A stretch of 64,000 nucleotides of DNA from the NCBI RefSeq assembly GCF_007830295.1, contig NZ_VLKC01000002.1, positions 338,785 to 402,784 on the forward strand. The letters are read 5' to 3'. The notes under the pieces are model-generated. The model did no database searches. It worked only from the letters and a program-made list of their open reading frames with translations, and had not been told where the DNA came from. Shown here one piece after another: positions 37,232 to 44,592 of this stretch. Positions within the stretch are counted from its first letter, which is position 1. Each line of letters begins with the position of its first letter. A program made the position numbers and the translations under genes. The DNA is from Sporomusa sp. KB1 (GTDB taxonomy: Bacteria > Bacillota > Negativicutes > Sporomusales > Sporomusaceae).

Positions 37232-39160
37232 TTAGCTCAAGAAGTCTACCAAAGAAGTCGGCATAATGCGTCCCCCCACCGCCAGGGCACTGCGGTATAT
37301 ATTTTGAGCTGTATTAAAATCAGTAATCGTCTTTGCCATATCAATGTCTTCTGTATTAGCTATATCTGTCTGAATAACGGTATTCTGATTTAGCAACATA
37401 TTGTACGCCATTTCGTACATCGACATCCGCGCACCGAGGTTTGTTTGCGCTTTTAGCTGCAGGCTGTGGTCGTCACTCACATATTGAGTTGCCACACTTG
37501 AAAGCCAGGTAATATCCGGCCCTTTCCCCTGGGGCAAGTCAAAGGAATACGCGTCATGAATCTTGTTGTCCTGATCTGCTGTGATTGTCATGGTTAAACC
37601 GCTTGGTGTTGAGCCGCTTGGCAGGTTAATAACGGTAGCTGCGCCGGTAGTTGTAATAAAGGCACTTGCCTTAGCCGTAACCGTATATGTATCACCAGAT
37701 TTATTGGCTGTATTTGTGGGGATGTGCAGAATCGCTCCATTTGCTAATTGGATATTAGCAGTCGAGGAAGATTTTCCCGTATCGGTATCTGTGGTAACGT
37801 CATAAATAATTGTTTGAGCTACTCCATTTATTTTTGCACCGGTTATTTTTCCATTTTCATCTACTGCAGTTATTTCTACGGTGTTATCCGGAAAAGCAAT
37901 CGCACTGAGATTGCCTGTCACTGCCGCCGCACTGCCGGAAGAATTTGTCTGCGTCACATCATAATTGCTCAAACTAGTCCAGGTGCTGCCACCGTCGCTG
38001 GAATAGGATGCCGCCATTACCTGGCCCGAACTGTCGATACCGTCAATCCGAACACTATTAGGAACGGATTCTGTATTCGTTGCCGTACCTGTTATTGCGG
38101 CAGTGCCACCGCTGGTGTTACTTTGAGCAACAGCGAAAGCGTCTTGCGGTACGCGGAAGGAGTAGACATCAGCGTGGATAACGCCGTTGGCATCTGCCGT
38201 TGCACTCTTGTTATTTGTACTATCGGCAATACTAAAGGTTACACCATCTGCAAAGACTATCTTCGCAGGGTTATTTGCGGTATTAATATAAGGTTTAGTA
38301 GTAGGATTTGCCGTATTATCGACCGGTATATCAGTCCATTCGCTACCATCTTTGGAATAAGCTACGGAAGTTACGTGACCAGTGACAGCATCAGCAGTTT
38401 TTATTTTTATATCGTAATCAGCATAACCTGCACCAGTATACTTTCCACCAACTGTGCCAGTACCGCCAGTTGCATTTGTCTGAGCCACCGTAGATGTTTT
38501 ACATAACTCATTTTTGATTTCCAGCAGGTGATTAAGTACACTCAATGTCTTCTGACCGTAAGTATACTCTGCAGGACCAAATACATCAGTACCGGTAAGA
38601 TTGACACTGTCCTGGGTGGGATTAACCGCTCCTGCCTGTATGGGCATCGAGATACGGCCATCATCACCGTTATATATCACAACTTCTTTAGTTAAGTCAG
38701 AATTAGGATCTTTTATAGTCGTGCGTACAAATGGCTGTGTCGAATCACTTTGCCCGGCGAATAAATATCTGTCACCGATTTTGGTATTACCAAGTGATAC
38801 GACTTGATTAATTAAGCCGTCGATTTGTTTACCTATGGCGTTTAATGCATCAGTCGGTTTGGTATCATCGGCACTAACCACCAGCTCTTTTATCTTAATC
38901 ATGACCGAACTTAAATCAGACATAACTCCATCGGTGTTTTGCATCCAAGACTGCGCATCCTGCAGGTTTTGCGTATATTGTTCATTCAGCACCTGACTGG
39001 TTTTATAAGTTAAATCACGCACAGTCTTGACCGGATCGTCGGACGGACGATGCAGCGCTTTGCCGTCTGAGAGCTGCTCTTGAAGAGTATTCTGCGTTTC
39101 CATGGAATTATTGAGACTGCGCAGAAAGTTGTATCTCATCATATTACTGGAAATTCTCAA
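37232..39160 (-). CDS. flgL: Flagellar hook-filament junction protein FlgL (HAP3), enlarged
   Basis: 642 aa, about twice the usual 300. Normal FlgL ends are present: N-terminus (RISSNMMRYNFLRSLNNSM to about residue 215) and C-terminus (about 550-642, with TDIANTEDIDMAKTITDF). Between them about 320 residues hold two or three copies of the repeat domain shared with flagellin and FlgK: HVTSVAYSKDGSEW, MAASYSSDGGSTW and a third, weaker copy. Joins FlgK to the first flagellin ring. The insert should protrude from the junction. Confidence 0.93.
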   Translation of the reverse strand: MRISSNMMRYNFLRSLNNSMETQNTLQEQLSDGKALHRPSDDPVKTVRDLTYKTSQVLNEQYTQNLQDAQSWMQNTDGVMSDLSSVMIKIKELVVSADDTKPTDALNAIGKQIDGLINQVVSLGNTKIGDRYLFAGQSDSTQPFVRTTIKDPNSDLTKEVVIYNGDDGRISMPIQAGAVNPTQDSVNLTGTDVFGPAEYTYGQKTLSVLNHLLEIKNELCKTSTVAQTNATGGTGTVGGKYTGAGYADYDIKIKTADAVTGHVTSVAYSKDGSEWTDIPVDNTANPTTKPYINTANNPAKIVFADGVTFSIADSTNNKSATADANGVIHADVYSFRVPQDAFAVAQSNTSGGTAAITGTATNTESVPNSVRIDGIDSSGQVMAASYSSDGGSTWTSLSNYDVTQTNSSGSAAAVTGNLSAIAFPDNTVEITAVDENGKITGAKINGVAQTIIYDVTTDTDTGKSSSTANIQLANGAILHIPTNTANKSGDTYTVTAKASAFITTTGAATVINLPSGSTPSGLTMTITADQDNKIHDAYSFDLPQGKGPDITWLSSVATQYVSDDHSLQLKAQTNLGARMSMYEMAYNMLLNQNTVIQTDIANTEDIDMAKTITDFNTAQNIYRSALAVGGRIMPTSLVDFLS

Positions 39161-39176
39161 ATTAATTCACCTCGTT

Positions 39177-41300
39177 TTATCGGCCCACTACGCCGGTGCC
39201 GTTAATCAGTTTATCAAGCATTTCATCCATTGTGGTCAGCACCCGCGCGGCGGCGTTATAGCCTTTTTGAAACTTAATCATATAGGTCATTTCTTCGTCC
39301 AAATTGACGCCGGAAATGGACTCCCGCCAATTGACGATCTGGTCAACCAAGGTTTGCTGGTTGTCTGCGGTATTCTGGGCATTTTGGCTGTGTGAACCTA
39401 ATGTACCAATTAAAGAGGAGTAGTAACCATCAAGTGACGAATTGCCAAGCGTTCCAGAAGTGTCGGTCTTCAAACGTTTTCCTATGAGCACAGCATTATC
39501 ACCGCTAGCTACATTGCCTTTGGATACGGTGAAGGAGTACTGTGTCCCTGCCGCATTCGCCGTAGCAGTGGCTATATTCATCGTAAGTTTAACGCCATTG
39601 ACTGTAAAAGCAAATGTTTTGGTACTGCTATTATACGTTGCATCTGTCAACCAGGTAGTGCCATTGTCAGTAGAATATTTGACAGCAGTAACTGTTCCTT
39701 TAGCAAGCGTACCTGTTCCATCAGCAACTGTTGTTGGCTGTACAAGTACAGAAGTAGCCACATCCCCGTTTGTATAGGTGCCTTCGGCTTTGACAATACT
39801 CGCCTCGCCAATACTTGCAAGACTCTTTTGAATAGTAAAATTGCTATCCGCGCTATGGTTGTTTAAGGTAAAGCTATATGTGTCATCTACTTGGTTCGCA
39901 CTACCATTTTCCAAATACATATCAACAGTAAGACCATTAATACTCAATTGTCCATGGTTGCCAGTAACCGTACTGGAAGTCCAGTTTGTGCCGCCATCAG
40001 TTGAATACTTAACACTTGTGATATTTGGTGGTGTGGATGAGTCAATACTATCAACCTTAACCACAACCGATGTATCTGTAGTCCCCAATGTATAGCTGCC
40101 TGTAGCAAACACAGTAGCCTTACTGCCTGCCGCATTACTCTGCACAACACCAATACTACTCCCGGACGACTTTGCTGCAATCTTAGCCGTGCCACCAGCC
40201 ACAAACAACTCCGAATTTACCGCAAGGGCTTTAAGCCAGTCATTGGCAGTAAATTTGTCGGTGGCGTTGGATGAATAGTCTATTGTTGCTTCACCAAAGA
40301 AATTATTTCCTGTCGAGTTATCAGTACCATAGCCGCTGCGATGCACAGCATTAAAGTCCTGCAATAAGAATTGACTCATACTGCTGAGGCTGTTTAAATA
40401 CATTTTCACACCAGACTGCTCGGATTTTTGCATATCTAGCAAGCTTTTGATTTCACCATCAGTAAAATTCAGTTGCTGGTCTGAACCCTTAACTTTAATT
40501 GTTTTAATGATATAATCCGGATAGTCCTTATCCGGAGTCTCTTCTGTTGTCAAAACAGCACTCCCGGTACTGTCCACCAAGGTTGTGCCGCCTGATTGTA
40601 TGGTATATGTACCGTTAGCATTTTCGTATATCCGGACATCCACCTGTTTGGAAAGCTGATCTACCAGGTAATCGCGTCTATCCCGCAAATCGTTGGCATG
40701 ATCAATGCCTCCTACTTCGACTGTGGCAATCTGTTTGTTTAGAGTATATATTTCAGAAGTAATCTGATTAATCTTCTTTACATTAAGATCAATTGCAGAA
40801 TTGATATCAGTACCCATTGCTTTCAGTTGTTTGGTTGCAAGCTGAATAGCGTTAGCCAGTTGCACACCGCGTTCGCGCACTGTGGTGCGGGTGCCATCAT
40901 CAGAAGCATTCGTTGATAATGTCTGCCAGGAATCCCAGAAGGAATTCAAGATCGACTGCATTCCGGTATCACTAACCTCGCCAAAGATACTCTCGATCTT
41001 GGACAAATACGTCTCGGTGCTTTGGGCATTGCTAAGAGTGGAAGTTTCTTGCCACATTTGTTTATCAATATAACTGTTTCTTGCCCGAACCACTGATTGC
41101 ACCTCTACACCAGTTCCAATCTGAAAGCTACCGCCATTCGCATAAATGGTCTGGGGCGCAGTGGCTGATAAATTAACGTTTTGCCGTGAATACCCTTCCG
41201 TACTGGCATTGGAAATATTATGTCCTACGGTATCAAGGCCGGTCTGCTGCCCATATAGACCAAGTACCACTGTGTTTAAACCACTAAAGGTGGATCGCAT
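39177..41300 (-). CDS. flgK: Flagellar hook-associated protein FlgK (HAP1), enlarged
   Basis: 707 aa; the family is usually 450-650. N-terminus MRSTFSGLNTVVLGLYGQQ and the DTVGHNISNASTEGYSRQ motif are diagnostic, as is the C-terminal coiled coil (about 640-707, ending TTMDEMLDKLINGTG). Two tandem copies of the shared repeat domain lie at about 394-479 (core SVKYSTDGGTNW) and 502-593 (AVKYSTDNGTTW). Connects the hook to FlgL. 16 nt upstream of flgL in the operon. Confidence 0.94.
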   Translation of the reverse strand: MRSTFSGLNTVVLGLYGQQTGLDTVGHNISNASTEGYSRQNVNLSATAPQTIYANGGSFQIGTGVEVQSVVRARNSYIDKQMWQETSTLSNAQSTETYLSKIESIFGEVSDTGMQSILNSFWDSWQTLSTNASDDGTRTTVRERGVQLANAIQLATKQLKAMGTDINSAIDLNVKKINQITSEIYTLNKQIATVEVGGIDHANDLRDRRDYLVDQLSKQVDVRIYENANGTYTIQSGGTTLVDSTGSAVLTTEETPDKDYPDYIIKTIKVKGSDQQLNFTDGEIKSLLDMQKSEQSGVKMYLNSLSSMSQFLLQDFNAVHRSGYGTDNSTGNNFFGEATIDYSSNATDKFTANDWLKALAVNSELFVAGGTAKIAAKSSGSSIGVVQSNAAGSKATVFATGSYTLGTTDTSVVVKVDSIDSSTPPNITSVKYSTDGGTNWTSSTVTGNHGQLSINGLTVDMYLENGSANQVDDTYSFTLNNHSADSNFTIQKSLASIGEASIVKAEGTYTNGDVATSVLVQPTTVADGTGTLAKGTVTAVKYSTDNGTTWLTDATYNSSTKTFAFTVNGVKLTMNIATATANAAGTQYSFTVSKGNVASGDNAVLIGKRLKTDTSGTLGNSSLDGYYSSLIGTLGSHSQNAQNTADNQQTLVDQIVNWRESISGVNLDEEMTYMIKFQKGYNAAARVLTTMDEMLDKLINGTGVVGR

Positions 41301-41311
41301 TGTATCAACTC

Positions 41312-41812
41312 CTATACTTTCTGATCAATAAAGGTTCTGGCCTGCGCCGGCTTACTTGGCTGACCCTGTGGAGCATAAATGGGGTCAGCGGCATGTTGGG
41401 CCAAAATATTGATATTAAAATTAGTAAAGTTCATGGCTTGCTGAAGAAGCTTGGTATTTGCCTCATTGAGCGCGGAAAGATCAGTTACTATCGCGCTTAA
41501 TTTATCCGAAATCTGAGCAAATCGTTCAGCGTCCTCACTATTGGCCAATACCTTAATCTGCGTTAACGTTAATGTTTCACAGTTAAGATTATGCGCAGTA
41601 ATAATTTCTTTGATTATATTCTCCCGTACCTTTTCGATCTTAGTGATCTGCAGAATCAAAACCTCTTCCTGCTTGGTAATGAGTTCAAGTTCTTTAGGGT
41701 TACCGCCTGAGACCAAAACACCGCGCTTATTTTGGCTAAGTTTTACTATGCCCTGATACATACTAATTAGTTCCAGTAACAGGCTAATCAGCCTGTCGAG
41801 CTTTTCTTTCAC
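41312..41812 (-). CDS. flgN: FlgN family export chaperone
   Basis: 166 aa, mostly helical, with a long coiled coil (about 1-125) and a C-terminal NFNINILAQHAADPIYAPQG segment typical of Firmicute FlgN. It holds FlgK and FlgL in the cytoplasm for export. Lies between flgM and flgK, conserved order. Confidence 0.88.
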   Translation of the reverse strand: MKEKLDRLISLLLELISMYQGIVKLSQNKRGVLVSGGNPKELELITKQEEVLILQITKIEKVRENIIKEIITAHNLNCETLTLTQIKVLANSEDAERFAQISDKLSAIVTDLSALNEANTKLLQQAMNFTNFNINILAQHAADPIYAPQGQPSKPAQARTFIDQKV

Positions 41813-41823
41813 AACATCCTCCC

Positions 41824-42132
41824 CTAGCGCCAGTTAGTTGGCAGCGAGTATCCTAGTATTTTTTCAGCAACTGCCTGCGAATCCACTCGATAGTTGCCAG
41901 CAGCAATTTTGTCCGCAAGTTCTTTTACCACCTCTTCACGTACTTCAGGCATTGCCTTGATTTTTTGCAGATATTGCCCGAATTCCTGCGCCTGAGAGGA
42001 TAAGACGACTTCATCAGGCTGCTGCTTGGAAGCTGTTTTTTCAATCTTATCGTTTTTACCAATTTTATTTTGGTCACCATATGCCTTAACTACACTTTTG
42101 ACCCCTTGGCTTGGAGTAATCATTTCCTGCAC
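41824..42132 (-). CDS. flgM: Anti-sigma factor FlgM
   Basis: 102 aa. The C-terminal half (about 50-102) has the SigD-binding helices: VREEVVKELADKIAAGNYRV and AEKILG. FlgM inhibits SigD until the hook is finished. Its own SigD-like promoter sits just upstream (42165-42191), which gives the feedback loop known from Bacillus. The sigD gene is not in the window. Confidence 0.9.
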   Translation of the reverse strand: MQEMITPSQGVKSVVKAYGDQNKIGKNDKIEKTASKQQPDEVVLSSQAQEFGQYLQKIKAMPEVREEVVKELADKIAAGNYRVDSQAVAEKILGYSLPTNWR

Positions 42133-42164
42133 CTCACAAACTCTCGCATTTCTTTCTAGATATT

Positions 42165-42191
42165 ATATCGAAAAAAATAGCAAGGATATTA
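42165..42191 (-). promoter_or_regulatory. SigD-like promoter of flgM operon
   Basis: Minus strand: TAAT (42188-42191), 15-nt spacer, TTCGATAT (42165-42172). It overlaps the terminator hairpin of the upstream gene. Confidence 0.6.
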
Positions 42192-42203
42192 AATCCCTGC
42201 TAT
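42171..42203 (-). terminator. Terminator between yvyF-like gene and flgM
   Basis: Stem ATAGCAGGGAT / AT-CC-TTGCTAT on the minus strand with a run of seven U. It ends the yvyF transcript and insulates the SigD-dependent flgM operon. Confidence 0.8.
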
Positions 42204-42228
42204 AAATATTTTTATAATATTTTAAATC

Positions 42229-42630
42229 CTATTCTTTATCGATAATATTTCCATACATCCGTGACCGGTTTTTGGGCGAAATCGAATGCTGTTCATGCTC
42301 TTGGTGCCGTTCATCGGTTTTTATCTGGTCCAGGATATTTTTGCTGCATTTATCACATAGGCGGCCCACAGCAATTAAAGTGCCACAGGTTTCGCAGGGA
42401 TAGGAAATAGCACTGCCCATTATGCGTCCACTATGAAGCAGTCGCAGGATTATCTTGTGCTTAACCCCAGTGGCCTGGTGAATTTCTTCTAACGTAGCTT
42501 TGTCTACATCCCGCAGATACTCTACTACCGTTTCCGCATCTTCTTCTTGTCGGCGATAACAGTCCGGACAAATTCTCGCTGCATTTTCAACATAAAGCTT
42601 TCCACATTCCGAACAATTCGTAAGTCCCAT
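42229..42630 (-). CDS. YvyF/TIGR03826-type flagellar region protein
   Basis: 133 aa from the ATG at 42630 with AGGGGGG upstream. N-terminal zinc ribbon (CSECGKLYVENAARICPDC), a helical DNA-binding-like segment resembling a winged helix (TLEEIHQATGVKHKIILRLL), and a second CxxC pair (CETCGTLIAVGRLCDKC). Its orthologue in B. subtilis lies between comFC and flgM. The role is not established, but the zinc and helix-turn-helix features suggest regulation. Confidence 0.85.
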   Translation of the reverse strand: MGLTNCSECGKLYVENAARICPDCYRRQEEDAETVVEYLRDVDKATLEEIHQATGVKHKIILRLLHSGRIMGSAISYPCETCGTLIAVGRLCDKCSKNILDQIKTDERHQEHEQHSISPKNRSRMYGNIIDKE

Positions 42631-42913
42631 GAATATCCCCCCTTTTTCCATATAGACTGCAATAGAGAATAGCTGCTTCCTAGCGAATATTCTATATTGC
42701 ACTAATATAATTATCGTTATTATATAGTATTTTAGCTTTATAGCCTAGGCCTTTAGACTCATTTCTTCAATAATAAACTTTTTTTTATTTCATTAGGCAG
42801 GATTATGACGGTTTTTAGCTAATTAACAATATTGCTAATTTAACGGTTTTTACGATTACGGAAACCAGACAAGGTCAATCCATGTACTGGTCTCCAACGA
42901 AAGGCAGTTTGTA

Positions 42914-43516
42914 GTGTATATGCTAACGCTCATGCAGGACCCGGAAGTTTATGCGGACGATACGGAAACATTCAACGGTGTTTTTGCCACTTTTATGCAG
43001 CTTATTCAACTAAAAAATGCAAAGTTATTTCTCCACAGTCATCAGGTAGCCAATTATGCGGTCAGTGTTGCTGCTAAGATGCGCCTGCCGCGGGAAGAAA
43101 TTGAGCGCATCCGTTTGGCCGCACTCTTACATGATGTGGGGCATATTACTGTACCCAATCAGGTGTTAGCCAAGGTTCCTTATTTGTCTACCCGCGAGAT
43201 GAGTGTATTCAAAAATCACTGCAATGCCGGCAGCTACATGTTGGAAAATATCCCTTTCTGCCAGGAGCTTATTCCGTATATTCGTTTTCACCATGAACGG
43301 TTTGATGGTACAGGTTACCCTAAGCGGCTAAAAGGTGTGAATATTCCGCTTGGTGCGCGTATTATTGCTGTGGCCAATCACTATGACCGCTTTATCAACC
43401 CCTGCACGCAGAACTGGGTCAAGACTAAGGATGAAGCCGTCGGCGAGCTCTTGAGTCTGTCTGGCATGGCATTTGATCCTGAGGTCGTGCGGGCATTTAT
43501 TGATGCATTAGGATAG
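42914..43516 (+). CDS. Small HD-GYP-like phosphodiesterase
   Basis: 200 aa with start uncertain among GTG 42914, ATG 42920 and ATG 42932. HD domain metal ligands are seen in FLHSHQVANYAV (His) and LLHDVGH (HD), followed by the GYP-type signature FHHERFDGTGYPKRLKG (about 124-140). That signature points to a cyclic-di-GMP (or related) phosphodiesterase with no sensory domain of its own. It is divergent from the flagellar operon, fitting a role in the motile/sessile switch; that link is inference. Confidence 0.85.
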   Translation: MYMLTLMQDPEVYADDTETFNGVFATFMQLIQLKNAKLFLHSHQVANYAVSVAAKMRLPREEIERIRLAALLHDVGHITVPNQVLAKVPYLSTREMSVFKNHCNAGSYMLENIPFCQELIPYIRFHHERFDGTGYPKRLKGVNIPLGARIIAVANHYDRFINPCTQNWVKTKDEAVGELLSLSGMAFDPEVVRAFIDALG

Positions 43517-43533
43517 GTTGGAAATTATTTCAT

Positions 43534-43565
43534 GTAAAAAAACAACCGGCACATTGGCCGGGGTA
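43534..43565 (-). terminator. Terminator of the coiled-coil gene at 43567
   Basis: CCGGC / GCCGG stem and a run of seven or more U on the minus strand. It also lies just behind the plus-strand HD gene and may serve both. Confidence 0.7.
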
Positions 43566-43566
43566 A

Positions 43567-43875
43567 CTACTTGACCGCTTTTAATTGGTGAATGGCTGCT
43601 TTCGGCTGAAATAGGCGATTGTTAAGCAGGTCAAACTTAGCATTTAATTCAGTAACATCCTCTTTTGTGGCAGCTCGTCCAGTAAGTACATCCAGATTAT
43701 GGCCGATGTTGTGAAGCTGAGCATTAACTTCTTCTGAGTTATGCCGGAGAGCCTGAATAAAGCGGCTATTCTCTATCTGCTGACCTTCGATGTTAGTAAC
43801 GGTTGTTCTAATTTCAGCGATATCTTCTTTAAGCTGTTGCTGGCCTTCTAAGAGCTGTCTTAATAAGTTTTCCAT
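43567..43875 (-). CDS. Small coiled-coil protein, 102 aa
   Basis: ATG at 43875 chosen for the GAAGGTG upstream. Starts MENLLRQLLEGQQQLKEDI and continues as an almost unbroken amphipathic helix with leucines and valines in heptad spacing (TNIEGQQIENS, NIGHNLDVLTG). No known catalytic motif. A protein of similar make is at 57029-57403. Proteins like these are widespread in Firmicutes and uncharacterised. Confidence 0.75.
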   Translation of the reverse strand: MENLLRQLLEGQQQLKEDIAEIRTTVTNIEGQQIENSRFIQALRHNSEEVNAQLHNIGHNLDVLTGRAATKEDVTELNAKFDLLNNRLFQPKAAIHQLKAVK

Positions 43876-43935
43876 TACCAACACCTTCTTTTAACACTAT
43901 TATATCCTGCTAAAGACAGAATGGGCAATAGTAAA

Positions 43936-44592
43936 TTATCTTGCCCCGCTCGCTAGTGCCAGTCCCTTCACTGCTACTGCGCCAGCTTTCTTCAATACCC
44001 TGGCACATTCCTCCATGGTTAGGCCACTGGTAAAGATGTCATCCACCAATAGAATGTGTTTTCCAGTTATAAGCTCTGGGCGCGTTACAGCAAACGCGCC
44101 TTTGATGTTTTTCCGGCGTTCTTTAAGGGTAAGTTCCCATTGCGGTACAGTAGGTCTGGTACGATCAAGCGCTTCTGTCCAGATAAGTTTTTGGCGTGCT
44201 GCCCAAGGTTTAAAGACCAGCGCCGTCTGATTAAAGCCGCGTTCTTTGATGCGTTCAGCATGCAGTGGTACAGCTACAATAACATCTATGTCCGCATACC
44301 TGCCGCAGACTATGGCATAATCGAGCAGTTGACTCAGTTTAGTGGCCTGCCTGGTCATACGGCGGAATTTCATGTCCCGTATCAGACGCTGGACTGGGCC
44401 GGTATAGTCGGTGACTGTCAGACACTCGTCCAGCCACCGGAGATTGTGGAGCGCCAAAGCCACCTGACGGGGCTTGGAAACCTGGGCAATACAGGTTGAA
44501 CACCAGCCGGTTCCCTCCGCCCAGGCATGGCAAGCTGGACAGCGCTGGGGGAAGAGCAAAGCAAGCAGTGCCGCCCACCAATCTTTTAACAT
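43936..44592 (-). CDS. comF: ComF family protein
   Basis: 218 aa. N-terminal zinc-ribbon (FPQRCPACHAWAEGTGWCSTC, about 14-34) and a phosphoribosyltransferase domain with the PRPP loop ILLVDDIFTSGLTMEECARVL (about 178-198). ComFC is needed for DNA uptake in competent cells, or works in related nucleotide reactions. Overlaps recD2 by 7 nt. In Bacillus comFC precedes yvyF-flgM as here. Confidence 0.9.
   Translation of the reverse strand: MLKDWWAALLALLFPQRCPACHAWAEGTGWCSTCIAQVSKPRQVALALHNLRWLDECLTVTDYTGPVQRLIRDMKFRRMTRQATKLSQLLDYAIVCGRYADIDVIVAVPLHAERIKERGFNQTALVFKPWAARQKLIWTEALDRTRPTVPQWELTLKERRKNIKGAFAVTRPELITGKHILLVDDIFTSGLTMEECARVLKKAGAVAVKGLALASGAR

Noticed and set aside
37748..38506. Long Cys-rich plus-strand frame of 252 codons
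   Set aside because: Antisense to the repeat region of flgL; the composition (many Cys and Ile) is that of a reverse-complement shadow.
42640..42760. A fourth SigD-like promoter upstream of the YvyF-like gene
   Set aside because: An AACGATAA box is present, but no TAA-type -35 lies at 15 nt; the spacing options are 12 or 18 nt.
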